DNA of 26,356 bases, from the NCBI GenBank assembly GCA_900549155.1, contig URNF01000020.1:1-26356 (forward strand). The letters run 5' to 3'. A model generated the notes under the pieces. It was not told where the DNA came from, did not search any database, and saw only the letters and a program-made list of their open reading frames with translations. Position 1 is the first letter of the stretch. Every line of letters starts with the position of its first letter. Shown here piece after piece: positions 14,753 to 23,027 of the stretch. The position numbers were made by a program, and so were the translations under genes. Origin of the DNA: an uncultured Oscillospiraceae bacterium (GTDB lineage: Bacteria > Bacillota > Clostridia > Oscillospirales > Acutalibacteraceae).

Positions 14753-15409
14753 ATGACCGTTGCCATTTTGCTTGCTGCCGGGAACTCCGTGCGCATGGGG
14801 CAGGACAAGCTCTCTGCCGTGCTCGGTGACCGCCCGGTGCTGGCGCACACGCTCGGCGTGTTTGAGGCGTGCGACGCGATCGACGCGATCGTCCTTGTCG
14901 CCCGCCCGCAGGATAAAGAACGGTATGAGGCGCTGTGCGGACAGTACGGCATCGGCAAGCTCACTGCCGTTTGCAGCGGCGGCACAACGCGGCAGCAATC
15001 GGCGCGAAACGGGCTTGCCGCCGTGCCGCAGGACTGCACGCTGCTTGCCATTCACGACGGCGCGCGCCCGCTTTTGCGCGAGGATGTGCTTTTGCGCGTT
15101 CTGCGGGATGCCGAAAAATACGGTGCTGCGACCGCCGCCGTCCCCGTGAAGGACACGGTGAAGACCGCGACCGCCGACGGCTTTGTGGGCAGCACGCCGC
15201 CGCGCAGCACGCTGCAGCTGGTGCAGACGCCGCAGGCGTTTCGCACCGATCTCTACAGAAAGGCGCTTGCCGCCGCAAAAGAGGAATACACCGACGACTG
15301 CCAGCTGCTCGAAGCGTGCGGCATGCCGGTGCGGCTGACCGAGGGCAGCTACAGCAACATAAAAATCACCACGCCGGAGGATCTGCGTATCGCCGGCGCA
15401 TTACTGTGA
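14753..15409 (+). CDS. ispD: 2-C-methyl-D-erythritol 4-phosphate cytidylyltransferase
   Basis: A 218-aa cytidylyltransferase that joins CTP to methylerythritol phosphate in the non-mevalonate isoprenoid pathway. Motifs are the nucleotide loop LLAAGNSVRMGQDK (6-19), the SGGTTRQQSARNGL segment, HDGARPL with its acidic residue, AAVPVKDTVK, QTPQAF, YTDDCQLLE and the C-terminal GSYSNIKITTPEDL. ATG 14753 has AAAAGGAG about 9 bases upstream; the frame extending back to 14675 overlaps the promoter and is not coding. It is the first gene of an operon, followed after 12 bases by asnB. No ispF is adjacent. Confidence 0.94.
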   Translation: MTVAILLAAGNSVRMGQDKLSAVLGDRPVLAHTLGVFEACDAIDAIVLVARPQDKERYEALCGQYGIGKLTAVCSGGTTRQQSARNGLAAVPQDCTLLAIHDGARPLLREDVLLRVLRDAEKYGAATAAVPVKDTVKTATADGFVGSTPPRSTLQLVQTPQAFRTDLYRKALAAAKEEYTDDCQLLEACGMPVRLTEGSYSNIKITTPEDLRIAGALL

Positions 15410-15421
15410 GGAGCGTTTTCT

Positions 15422-17251
15422 ATGTGTGGATTGTGCGGATTTACGGGTGAACTCGTCGACAAGGAGACCTATCTGCGGCAGATGACCGAAAAGATCATCC
15501 ATCGCGGTCCCGATTCCGACGGCTTTTATACCGATGCGGACATTGCCATGGGCTTTCGGCGGCTGAGCATCATCGACCTCGGCGCGGGCGATCAGCCGCT
15601 GTATAATGAGGACAAAACGCTTGTCCTCACCTTCAACGGTGAAATTTATAACTATAAAACGCTGCGCGCGGAGCTGCTGGAAAAGGGGCACACCTTTGTC
15701 ACCGAAAGCGACAGCGAGGTGCTGCTGCACGGCTTTGAGGAGTGGGGCGAGGAGCTGCTGCCCCGCCTGCGCGGCATGTTCGGCTTTGCCATCTGGAACA
15801 CGGTGAAAAAGGAGCTGTTCCTCGCGCGCGACCCGTTCGGCATCAAGCCGATGCACTATACCCGCCTTGCCGACGGACGATTGGTTTACGGCTCGGAGAT
15901 CAAGTCGATCCTCACGCATCCCGATGTCAAAAAGGTGTTTAACCCGTCGGCGCTGGACAGCTATCTGTCGTTTCAGTATTCCGTGCCGAACGAGACGTTT
16001 TTCAAGGATATCTGCTGCCTGCCGCCCGCGCACTGTCTGTGGTACCGCGACGGCGAGGTGACGCTGCACCGCTATTTCGATCCGATGTTCACACCGGACG
16101 AGGACATGACGCTCGATGAGGCGGTCGAGGAGATCGACCGCGCATTCACCGATTCGGTGGAAGCACACCGCATCAGCGATGTCGAGGTCGGCTGTTTCCT
16201 TTCAAGCGGCGTGGACTCAAGCTACGTCGCGTCCTATTTCGGCGGGCAAAAGGCGTTCACGGTCGGCTTCGACAACGGGCAGCATTATAATGAAAGCAAT
16301 TATGCCGCAGAGCTGGCAAAAGAGGTCGGCATTGAGCACTATGTGCACATCATCTCGGAAGAGGAATATTGGGCATCGCTGCCAAAGGTGCAGTATTATC
16401 TCGACCAGCCGCTTGCCGATCCGTCCTGTGTGGCGCTGTATTTTGTGTCCAAGCTTGCGGCGGAGCACGTCAAGGTGGTGCTGTCGGGCGAGGGCGCGGA
16501 CGAGCTTTTCGGCGGCTATCGCATCTATCACGAGCCGTATTCTCTGCGCGGGTATCAGCGCCTGCCGCGCTTTTTGCGCAAATTCCTTGCGGCTTGCGTT
16601 GCCAATTTGCCGGATTTCAAGGGGAAATCGTTTTTGCTGCGCGGGGCGCAGACGCTTGAGGAGCGCTTCATCGGCAACGCCAAGATGTTCTCCGAAAAGG
16701 AAAAAGCGCGCCTTTTGCGCGACATTCCCGCCACCGATCCGACGCTGCGCACAAAAGACTATTATGCGCGCACAGAGGGACAGGACGATGTCACCCGCAT
16801 GCAGTATCTCGACATCAACCGCTGGATGGTCGGCGACATCCTGCTCAAAGCAGATCGCATGAGCATGGCACATTCGCTGGAGCTGCGCGTGCCGTTTTTG
16901 GACAAGGAAGTGTTCAAGGTGGCGTCGCGCATTCCCGTCAAGCACCGCATCGCGGCAGGCACGACGAAATATGCCATGCGCCTTGCCGCCGAGCGGCACA
17001 TTCCCGCGGCGGCTGCCGAAAAGCCGAAGCTGGGCTTCCCCGTGCCCATTCGCGTGTGGCTGCGGGAGCAGAAATATTATGACACGGTGAAGGCTGCGTT
17101 CACCTCACCCGCCGCAAAGCAGTTTTTCAACACCGATGAGCTGCTTTCCATGCTCGACGCGCACTTTGTCGGCAAAAAGGACAACAGCCGCAAGATCTGG
17201 ACGGTGTATATGTTCCTCGTGTGGTATGAGGTGTATTTCACCGCTGCATAA
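15422..17251 (+). CDS. asnB: Glutamine-hydrolysing asparagine synthetase
   Basis: A 609-aa class B asparagine synthetase that makes asparagine from aspartate, ATP and glutamine. The N-terminal glutaminase domain starts MCGLCGF, with Cys2 exposed as nucleophile after Met removal, followed by HRGPDSDG and FNGEIYN (residues 1 to about 190). The C-terminal ATP-pyrophosphatase domain has LSSGVDSS (about 260-267), LSGEGADELFGGY, and the closing KADRMSMAHSLELRVPFLD and KPKLGFPVPIR. GAGGAG precedes ATG 15422. No T-box or other leader is visible, since it sits 12 bases after ispD and is probably expressed from that promoter. Confidence 0.96.
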   Translation: MCGLCGFTGELVDKETYLRQMTEKIIHRGPDSDGFYTDADIAMGFRRLSIIDLGAGDQPLYNEDKTLVLTFNGEIYNYKTLRAELLEKGHTFVTESDSEVLLHGFEEWGEELLPRLRGMFGFAIWNTVKKELFLARDPFGIKPMHYTRLADGRLVYGSEIKSILTHPDVKKVFNPSALDSYLSFQYSVPNETFFKDICCLPPAHCLWYRDGEVTLHRYFDPMFTPDEDMTLDEAVEEIDRAFTDSVEAHRISDVEVGCFLSSGVDSSYVASYFGGQKAFTVGFDNGQHYNESNYAAELAKEVGIEHYVHIISEEEYWASLPKVQYYLDQPLADPSCVALYFVSKLAAEHVKVVLSGEGADELFGGYRIYHEPYSLRGYQRLPRFLRKFLAACVANLPDFKGKSFLLRGAQTLEERFIGNAKMFSEKEKARLLRDIPATDPTLRTKDYYARTEGQDDVTRMQYLDINRWMVGDILLKADRMSMAHSLELRVPFLDKEVFKVASRIPVKHRIAAGTTKYAMRLAAERHIPAAAAEKPKLGFPVPIRVWLREQKYYDTVKAAFTSPAAKQFFNTDELLSMLDAHFVGKKDNSRKIWTVYMFLVWYEVYFTAA

Positions 17252-17292
17252 ATGGCGCCCGCGCCGCATAGACTGTGGCGGAGGTGCGCACT

Positions 17293-17760
17293 ATGTTCGT
17301 TTTTTCGCTGAAAACATCCAAGAGACAGATGGCGTGGGCGGTGGTCTGCGTTTTGCTGCTCATCGCGATTTTGCTGACGCTGGCGCTGTGGCCCGATGCA
17401 ACGCCGACGACGGCGCAAGCCGACACCGACAGCGGCAGGGCATATCTCACGGCGCTCGGCTATACGGCAAAAGTCGGCGAGGTGCGCACGGTGCGCCTGC
17501 CCGATACGCCGGACGAAACGCTGCTGACATATAACGCGCTGCAAAAGACGGCGGGAATGGATCTGTTGCCCTATTGCGGCAAGACGTTGGAGCTGCATAC
17601 CTATACCGTCACCGATCACCCTGCGGGCGAAGCGGTGGCGCATCTGTATCTGTATAAAAATCATGTTGTGGGAGGGGACATATCCTCGCCGACGGCGGAC
17701 GGCTTTTGTGAGGCGCTTCTGCCGCGAGCGGCGGGCGTGACACATGGAACGACTGGATAA
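17293..17760 (+). CDS. DUF4830 family membrane-anchored protein
   Basis: A 155-aa protein with one N-terminal membrane helix (about 14-34), a short linker and a small extracytoplasmic domain. The domain pattern (YLTALGYTAKVGEVRTVRLP, YNALQKTAGMDLLPYCGKTL, YTVTDHP, HLYLYKNHVVGGDIS, DGF) fits DUF4830, a family of unknown function found in Clostridia. ATG 17293 is chosen because GGAGGTG lies 7 bases upstream; GTG 17275 in frame lacks a site. It follows asnB by 41 bases and overlaps the rsuA-like gene by 17 bases. Confidence 0.82.
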   Translation: MFVFSLKTSKRQMAWAVVCVLLLIAILLTLALWPDATPTTAQADTDSGRAYLTALGYTAKVGEVRTVRLPDTPDETLLTYNALQKTAGMDLLPYCGKTLELHTYTVTDHPAGEAVAHLYLYKNHVVGGDISSPTADGFCEALLPRAAGVTHGTTG

Positions 17761-18460
17761 GCTGATCTGTTCGCAGGGCATGCGCAGCCGTCGAGAGATC
17801 GGCGGCGTCATTCGCCGCGGAGGTGTGACCGTGAACGGCGCTGTCTGCCGCGATCCCGCCCGCAAGGTAGACCCCGCTGCCGACACCGTGTCGGTCGAAG
17901 GGGAAGTGCTGCGGGTTTCTGCGTTTGTCTATTATATGCTCAACAAGCCCGCAGGGCTTCTCTGCGTTTCCCGCGACCCGAAGGCGGAAACGGTGGTGGA
18001 TCTGCTGCGCCCTGCGGATCGGCGGCGCGGCATTTTTCCTGCGGGGCGGCTGGATCGCGACACCCACGGGCTGGTGCTGCTCACCGACGACGGCGACCTG
18101 GCGCACCGCATCCTTTCGCCGAAGAAGCACATAAAGAAACGCTATCAGGCGATTTTGGACGGTCCGGTGGACGGAGCTGCCGTGGATGCGTTTGCCGCCG
18201 GTGTGGTGCTGGCGGACGGAACACGCTGCCGTCCGGCGGGTCTGTGCATTTTGCAGGAGGGGGAGCATCCGCTGGTGGAGATCACGCTGTGCGAGGGAAA
18301 ATACCATCAGATAAAGCGGATGTTCGGCACGCTCGACCGCGGTGTTGACTGGTTAAAGCGCGTGTCGATGGGCGCGCTGACATTGGATGCGTCGCTCAAA
18401 GAAGGTGAATACAAATCACTTGAAAAGCAGGATATTTCCTTGCTGTTCAAGGATTGTTGA
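17744..18460 (+). CDS. rsuA: RsuA-type rRNA pseudouridine synthase
   Basis: A 238-aa pseudouridine synthase of the RsuA/RluB/E/F family. An N-terminal S4 RNA-binding domain (about 1-50, ERLDKLICSQGMRSRREI) precedes the catalytic domain with LNKPAGLLCVS (66-76), GRLDRDTHGLVLLTDDG (101-117, catalytic D104) and EGKYHQIKRMF. The short form with direct transition from S4 to catalytic domain best fits RsuA, which modifies 16S rRNA at position 516; RluB-like 23S specificity is not excluded. The start overlaps the previous gene by 17 bases and its ribosome site is weak, which suggests translational coupling. Confidence 0.88.
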   Translation: MERLDKLICSQGMRSRREIGGVIRRGGVTVNGAVCRDPARKVDPAADTVSVEGEVLRVSAFVYYMLNKPAGLLCVSRDPKAETVVDLLRPADRRRGIFPAGRLDRDTHGLVLLTDDGDLAHRILSPKKHIKKRYQAILDGPVDGAAVDAFAAGVVLADGTRCRPAGLCILQEGEHPLVEITLCEGKYHQIKRMFGTLDRGVDWLKRVSMGALTLDASLKEGEYKSLEKQDISLLFKDC

Positions 18461-18521
18461 AAACTATTTGTGCAATTTGCCATTATGAAAAATACATAAA
18501 AAAACAGGAGAAAGTTTGTGT

Positions 18522-18541
18522 GGTTAGCGACTAGCCTTTTT
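18522..18541 (+). terminator. Short terminator after the rsuA operon
   Basis: GGTTAG (18522-18527) pairs with CTAGCC (18531-18536), including one G-T pair, around a CGA loop. TTTTT follows. The stem is only 6 bp, so termination may be incomplete. Confidence 0.5.
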
Positions 18542-18567
18542 GAAAAAAAGTTGATATACTATATACT
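18540..18567 (+). promoter_or_regulatory. Probable promoter of the sugar ABC ATPase gene
   Basis: TTGAAA (18540-18545) and TATACT (18562-18567) are 16 bp apart in an AT-rich stretch. Another TATACT overlaps at 18555-18560. TATAAT at 18596-18601 has no matching -35 box. Confidence 0.55.
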
Positions 18568-18599
18568 GTCAAAATTTTACCGGAGTATCCGGCAGTATA
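18562..18599 (+). repeat. Dyad around the ABC ATPase transcription start
   Basis: TATACTG (18562-18568) and CAGTATA (18593-18599) are perfect inverted 7-mers with centres 31 bp apart. A smaller hairpin CCGGA-GTA-TCCGG (18580-18592) lies between them. The left arm contains the -10 box, so an operator is possible. Confidence 0.45.
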
Positions 18600-18615
18600 A
18601 TTGGAGGTCAAAAGC

Positions 18616-19758
18616 ATGGCTAGTCTTTCCCTGAAAAACATCTACAAGCGCTATCCCGGCGGCGTGACAGCCGTTTCGGACTTCAACCTGGAGATCAAGG
18701 ACAAGGAATTCATCATCATGGTCGGTCCTTCCGGCTGCGGTAAGTCCACCACCCTGCGCATGATCGCAGGTCTTGAGGAGATCTCCGACGGTGAGCTGTA
18801 TATCGGCGACCGTCTGGTGAACAACGTGGCGCCGAAGGATCGCGACATCGCGATGGTGTTCCAGAACTACGCGCTGTATCCGCACATGACCGTGTTTGAG
18901 AACATGGCGTTCGGTCTGAAGCTCCGCAAGACCCCGAAGGACGAGATCAAGCGCCGTGTGGAGGAAGCCGCGCGCATCCTCGACATTTCCCACCTGCTCG
19001 ACAGAAAGCCGAAGGCGCTGTCCGGCGGTCAGCGTCAGCGTGTTGCCCTGGGCCGTGCCATCGTGCGTGAGCCGAAGGTCTTCCTGCTCGACGAGCCGCT
19101 GTCCAACCTGGACGCGAAGCTGCGTGCACAGATGCGTACCGAGCTTTCCAAGCTGCACAAGAAGCTGGGCACGACGTTCATCTACGTTACCCACGACCAG
19201 ACCGAAGCTATGACCATGGGCGACCGCATCGTGGTTATGAAGGACGGTCTCATTCAGCAGGTGGATACGCCGCAGCATCTGTATGATCTGCCCTGCAACA
19301 TGTTCGTTGCCGGCTTCATCGGCAGCCCGCAGATGAACTTCATCGAGTCCGTGCTGCTCAAAGAGGGCGACACGTTCTATGTTGAGTTCGGTTCTGAGGA
19401 CACCAAGTCCACCCGCGGCACGAAGTATCGCATTCCGCTGCCTGCGTCCAAGAACGCGGACAACGCGCTGGACGAATATGTCGGCAAGGAAGTCATCATG
19501 GGCATCCGTCCTGAGGACGTCCATGACGAGCCGCGCTATATGGAAGAGTTTGCGGACTGCAAGTTCAACGCCAACGTGGAAGTTGCCGAGCTGATGGGCG
19601 CTGAAACCTATCTGTACCTCGACACCGAGGGCTACAGCATCACCGCCCGCGTTGAGCCGACCTCGACCGCGCGTCCCGGCGATTGCATCGAAGCGGTCAT
19701 CGAGAACACCAAGATCCACCTGTTCGACAAGGACACGGAAAAGACCATCTGCAACTGA
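18616..19758 (+). CDS. Sugar ABC transporter ATP-binding protein (UgpC/MsmX type)
   Basis: A 380-aa ATPase of the carbohydrate-uptake CUT1 group. The nucleotide-binding domain has Walker A GPSGCGKST (37-45), Q-loop MVFQNYALYPHMTV, signature LSGGQRQRVALGRAIV, Walker B VFLLDEPLSNLD and switch THDQTEA. A TOBE-type regulatory domain fills the C-terminus (about 240-380). No permease or binding-protein genes adjoin it, and it has its own promoter and terminator. It is therefore likely a shared ATPase that energises several sugar importers, as MsmX does in Bacillus. Codon use (more CGT, GGT, CTG and TCC) looks like that of a highly expressed gene. ATG 18616 has GGAGG 8 bases upstream. Confidence 0.93.
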   Translation: MASLSLKNIYKRYPGGVTAVSDFNLEIKDKEFIIMVGPSGCGKSTTLRMIAGLEEISDGELYIGDRLVNNVAPKDRDIAMVFQNYALYPHMTVFENMAFGLKLRKTPKDEIKRRVEEAARILDISHLLDRKPKALSGGQRQRVALGRAIVREPKVFLLDEPLSNLDAKLRAQMRTELSKLHKKLGTTFIYVTHDQTEAMTMGDRIVVMKDGLIQQVDTPQHLYDLPCNMFVAGFIGSPQMNFIESVLLKEGDTFYVEFGSEDTKSTRGTKYRIPLPASKNADNALDEYVGKEVIMGIRPEDVHDEPRYMEEFADCKFNANVEVAELMGAETYLYLDTEGYSITARVEPTSTARPGDCIEAVIENTKIHLFDKDTEKTICN

Positions 19759-19772
19759 GAATATTGCGTATG

Positions 19773-19808
19773 AAAAATCCGCCGTGCATTTTGCACGGCG
19801 GATTTTTT
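19773..19808. terminator. Bidirectional intrinsic terminator
   Basis: TCCGCCGTGCA (19778-19788) and TGCACGGCGGA (19792-19802) form an 11-bp perfect stem with a TTT loop. TTTTTT follows on one side and AAAAA on the other, so it serves both the ABC ATPase (+) and the convergent dehydrogenase unit (-). Confidence 0.93.
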
Positions 19809-19824
19809 GTCGGTGTATCGTTTA

Positions 19825-20583
19825 TTATGCGCCGGAAAGCGGCATGAGCCAGTTGTGCGGGAGCAGCTTTGCCAAAACGCGATAGAACTTGTAAAATCCG
19901 CGCGGCGTATAGACGGCACGCCCCTTTTGCGCCTTTTTGAGTGCGGTTTTTGCCACCCTTTCCGGATCGCAATAGGGCAGGCGCTCAAAGGTTTTCGACG
20001 CGCCGTTTTCGATGCCCGCGACCGGCAGAAATTCCGTCGCCATCGGACCGGGGCAGACCGCCAAAACGTTGATGCCGCGCGGCTTCAGTTCTTTGCGCAG
20101 CGCGGTGGAAAAGCTGAAAACATAAGCCTTTGTGGACGAATAGACCGTGAGCCGCGTGTTGGGCACAAAGGCGGCAATGGAGCAGACGTTGAGAAGAAAG
20201 CTGCCCTTTTGCATATACGGCAAAATGAGTGTTGAGAGCACCGTCAGCGCACGGCAGTTGAGATCCACCATGCCCGCAGCAGAGGTGTAGGGCACGTCGG
20301 CGACGTTGCCGAGCTTGCCGAAGCCCGCATTGTTGATGAGCGCCTTCACCTGCGGCTTTTCGGCTTCGAGCAGCGCTTGAAGCGCCGCAAAGCTCTCATC
20401 CTTTGTCAGATCCAGCGGCAGGATGCGCACCGCTCTTTGCGGATGCGCGGCGGCAAGCGCCTCGAGCCGCTCGCGGCGGCGGGCGATCACCCAAATTTCA
20501 TCGGTCGGGACATCGGCGCAGAGTGCTTCGAAAAAAGCCTTTCCGAGTCCCGAGGATGCGCCGGTCAAAACGGTAACGGTCAT
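19825..20583 (-). CDS. Short-chain dehydrogenase/reductase
   Basis: A 252-aa classical SDR. The Rossmann nucleotide loop TGASSGLG (7-14) is followed by the structural NNAG, the catalytic serine in NVCSIAAF, and YSSTKAY with the active-site Tyr and Lys. PGPMATEF matches the family's nicotinamide-side segment. The RRRER after the second strand (WVIARRRERL) suggests NADP preference. The substrate is not readable; the C-terminus (GFYKFYRVLAKLLPHNW) resembles SDRs of the DltE/YqjQ-like group. AGGAGGG precedes ATG 20583. It lies 12 bases after the metallo-beta-lactamase gene and shares its transcript. Confidence 0.9.
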   Translation of the reverse strand: MTVTVLTGASSGLGKAFFEALCADVPTDEIWVIARRRERLEALAAAHPQRAVRILPLDLTKDESFAALQALLEAEKPQVKALINNAGFGKLGNVADVPYTSAAGMVDLNCRALTVLSTLILPYMQKGSFLLNVCSIAAFVPNTRLTVYSSTKAYVFSFSTALRKELKPRGINVLAVCPGPMATEFLPVAGIENGASKTFERLPYCDPERVAKTALKKAQKGRAVYTPRGFYKFYRVLAKLLPHNWLMPLSGA

Positions 20584-20595
20584 GAAAAGCCCTCC

Positions 20596-22200
20596 TTACT
20601 TAAAGCGGCGGATGAGCGCCCTTATCTGTTCGGTGAACGCAGCGGTGTCCTTGTTGGAAATGCCGCGGCTGCCCTTGGCGACCGCCAAAAGCTCGTTTGC
20701 CGCCGCCACCAGCGTTTCATACAGCCTTGCCGCACGGGAATCGCCGGTGCGGGGCGACGCCTTCACGGGAACGCCCGCATCGTCATTGAGCACCGTGTCG
20801 GTGAGCAGGTCATAGCTGTTGCCGCTGTAGGGGGCGATCGCCTTGCAGCCGTAGTCGGTGTGCAGGGTGTCCCGCAGCGCCTCGCAGGCGGCGGGATCGC
20901 CGTGGTTGACAAACACGGTCTGCGGGCGTTTTTCGAACGCCTCAAACCATTTGAGCAGCCCGTCGCGGTCGGCGTGGCCGCTCGTGCCGTGCAGGGCGGC
21001 GATCTCCGCCTTGACGGTGACATCCTCGCCGAACAGGCGCACGACCGTCGCGCCGTCGAGCAGCTTTCTGCCGAGGGAGTTTTCCGCCTGGTAGCCGACG
21101 AACAGAATGAGGTTTTCCGGCTTCCACAGGTTGTGCTTCAGGTGATGGCGGATGCGCCCCGCCTCGCACATACCGCTGGCGGAAATGATGATCTTCGGAC
21201 GGTCGTCGAAGTTGATCGCTTTGGACTCGTCGCCCGTCACCGACAGGATGATGCCGGGGAACCAGATGGGGTTGACGCCGCGCTTTATCAGTGCCGTCGT
21301 CTCCTCGTCAAAGCAGACGGGGTCGCATTGCAGGAAGATCTGCGTGGACTCTACGGCGAGCGGGCTGTCGATATAGACGGGGAAATTGCCGTATTTTTGC
21401 AGCTTGCCGCTTTCCTTGATCTCCCGCAGGGCATACAAAAGCTCCTGCGATCTGCCGACGGCAAAGGACGGAATAATGACGCTGCCGCCGCGCGCAAAGG
21501 TGCGGTCGATGCAGGCAGCAAATTCCTCGACGGTGTTGCCACTGTGTTTTTCGTGCAGACGGTTACCGTAGGTGGACTCAATGAGCAGATAGTCCGCATC
21601 CTTCACGGTCTGCGGATCCTTGATGATGGGCTGATGGGTGTTGCCGACGTCGCCGCTGCACACCAGCTTTTTCGTGACCCCGTTTTCGGTCAGCCACAGC
21701 TCGATCGCCGCCGAGCCGAGCAGATGCCCGATGTCGGTGAAACGGATGCGCAGATTCTCCGAAACGGTGTATTCCGTGTCATAATCGCAGCGCCTGAAGA
21801 GCTTCACCGCGCCTTCAGCGTCGTTGATGTCGTAAAGCGGCTCGACCGGCACATCGCCGCTGCGCTTTGCCTTGCGGTTTTTCCATTCCGCTTCCATTTC
21901 CTGGATGTGCGCGGAGTCGCGCAGCATGATGGCGCAAAGATCGGCGGTGACCGCCGTGGCATAGATCCTGCCCTTGAAGCCGTCGCGATACAGCCGCGGC
22001 AGCATGCCGGAGTGATCGACGTGGGCGTGGGTGAGAAACACGGCGTCGATCATAGACGCCGCGATCGGCAGCGGGACATTTTCATAGAGATCGCGTCCCT
22101 GCTCCATGCCGCAGTCGATGAGATAATGGCAGCCGCCGAGCTCCAAAAGCGTACAGCTGCCGGTCACCTCGTGGGCGGCGCCGATGAAGTTCAGTTGCAT
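20596..22200 (-). CDS. MBL-fold beta-CASP protein, RNase/CPSF-73-like
   Basis: A 534-aa metallo-beta-lactamase of the beta-CASP (CPSF-73/YSH1) type, probably an RNA endonuclease or exonuclease. Metal motifs are THAHVDHSG (57-65, with H58, H60, D62, H63), GHLLGSAAIEL, GDVGN, the beta-CASP block ESTYGNR...IIPSFAVGRSQELLY, SASGMCEAGRIRHHL, and HGTSGHAD. A C-terminal extension (about 455-534) is helical. This bacterial group (YhfI/EC 3.1-like) is distinct from RNase J, which lacks this exact order. The promoter at 22224-22252 is excellent, and AAAGGGGG precedes ATG 22200. It is co-transcribed with the SDR gene. Confidence 0.9.
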   Translation of the reverse strand: MQLNFIGAAHEVTGSCTLLELGGCHYLIDCGMEQGRDLYENVPLPIAASMIDAVFLTHAHVDHSGMLPRLYRDGFKGRIYATAVTADLCAIMLRDSAHIQEMEAEWKNRKAKRSGDVPVEPLYDINDAEGAVKLFRRCDYDTEYTVSENLRIRFTDIGHLLGSAAIELWLTENGVTKKLVCSGDVGNTHQPIIKDPQTVKDADYLLIESTYGNRLHEKHSGNTVEEFAACIDRTFARGGSVIIPSFAVGRSQELLYALREIKESGKLQKYGNFPVYIDSPLAVESTQIFLQCDPVCFDEETTALIKRGVNPIWFPGIILSVTGDESKAINFDDRPKIIISASGMCEAGRIRHHLKHNLWKPENLILFVGYQAENSLGRKLLDGATVVRLFGEDVTVKAEIAALHGTSGHADRDGLLKWFEAFEKRPQTVFVNHGDPAACEALRDTLHTDYGCKAIAPYSGNSYDLLTDTVLNDDAGVPVKASPRTGDSRAARLYETLVAAANELLAVAKGSRGISNKDTAAFTEQIRALIRRFK

Positions 22201-22223
22201 AGTGAAAGCCCCCTTTTAAGACT

Positions 22224-22252
22224 ATTATAGTCAAAAGACGGTGCGCTGTAAA
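22224..22252 (-). promoter_or_regulatory. Sigma-A promoter for the MBL-SDR unit
   Basis: On the minus strand, TTTACA (22252-22247) and a perfect TATAAT (22229-22224) are separated by 17 bp. It begins just after the mntP stop. Confidence 0.9.
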
Positions 22253-22257
22253 GGAAA

Positions 22258-22839
22258 TTATAGGATGCCCGTGAGGAAAATTTCCAGTCCGATCAGAATG
22301 AGAATGACGCCGCCGAGCATGGTGGCTTTGCCGGAAAAGCGCATACCGAAGCGCTTGCCGAGGAACAGTCCGCCGATGCAGATGCCGAACGTGACGACGG
22401 AAATGAGCAGCGCCGCCGTGAGCGCGTGCCAAAAATCATATTCTGCGATGGTGAAGCCGACCGAGAGCGCATCAATAGAGGTGGCGATACCCTGCACCAG
22501 CAGTCCGCCGAAGCTCACCGCTTCCGCTTCTTCCGTCTCGCCGTCGCGAATGCCCTCGATCAGCATTTTGCCGCCGATGAAGAGAAGCAGCGCCAGCGCG
22601 ATAAAGGGAATGCACTTTTCAAAGGCGCGGAAATACTGCACGATGGTGTGCACGCACACCCAGCCGAGCAGCGGCATCGCCGCTTGAAAAGCGCCGAAGG
22701 TGCCCGCGATCGTGCACATTTTTCCCGCGCCCATGTGCGGCGCACGCAGACCGTTGGCGAGGGAGACCGAGAAAGCGTCCATCGCAAGACCGACACCGAG
22801 CAGTATTGCGTTGACAAAAAACATGACATTCCAATCCAT
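22258..22839 (-). CDS. mntP: Manganese efflux pump MntP
   Basis: A 193-aa, six-helix membrane protein of the MntP family, which exports Mn(II). The two inverted half-repeats each carry the family aspartate motif: LAMDAFSVSLANG (18-30, D21) and TSIDALSVGF. ATG 22839 gives the usual length of about 190 residues and has a G-rich site upstream; ATG 22824 is an alternative. The frame continuing to 22938 is non-coding because it runs through a terminator hairpin and the riboswitch. A yybP-ykoY manganese riboswitch directly upstream confirms the assignment and predicts induction by manganese. Confidence 0.93.
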   Translation of the reverse strand: MDWNVMFFVNAILLGVGLAMDAFSVSLANGLRAPHMGAGKMCTIAGTFGAFQAAMPLLGWVCVHTIVQYFRAFEKCIPFIALALLLFIGGKMLIEGIRDGETEEAEAVSFGGLLVQGIATSIDALSVGFTIAEYDFWHALTAALLISVVTFGICIGGLFLGKRFGMRFSGKATMLGGVILILIGLEIFLTGIL

Positions 22840-22853
22840 ACCCCGAAACCCCC

Positions 22854-22886
22854 AAAAATAAAAAAAGATGCGGCGCTGGCCACATC
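22854..22886 (-). terminator. Riboswitch-controlled terminator before mntP
   Basis: On the minus strand, an 8-bp stem (22886-22879 with 22874-22867, one G-T pair) and a 4-base loop are followed by a long T-rich run (about 22866-22854). It lies between the aptamer and the mntP start. Its 5' strand can alternatively pair with 22911-22906, forming an antiterminator. Confidence 0.8.
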
Positions 22887-22924
22887 GGCAAAAAGAAAAG
22901 AGCCCATGTGGAGCGGACGCTGCA

Positions 22925-23015
22925 CATGAGTCTCGCAATTTAAGACAGAGCCAGGCGAAAACGCCAGTATGTTGATCTCCGCCGCGTGAAAACCACGCTT
23001 GCTACTCCCTCAAGG
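22925..23015 (-). promoter_or_regulatory. yybP-ykoY manganese riboswitch aptamer
   Basis: The minus-strand leader contains both conserved ends of the yybP-ykoY aptamer: GGGAGTAGC (23009-23001) and GCGAGA (22936-22931). They are joined by a closing stem TGAG/CTCA (23012-23009 with 22930-22927). Two internal hairpins, GCGTG/CACGC and GGCG-TTTT-CGCC, form the two arms. This aptamer binds Mn(II) and typically switches mntP-family genes on. Confidence 0.87.
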
Positions 23016-23027
23016 ATACTTTACCGC

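Noticed and set aside
20377..22230. 617-codon plus-strand frame opposite the MBL and SDR genes
   Set aside because: It spans two real genes and their junction on the other strand and has no recognisable domain.
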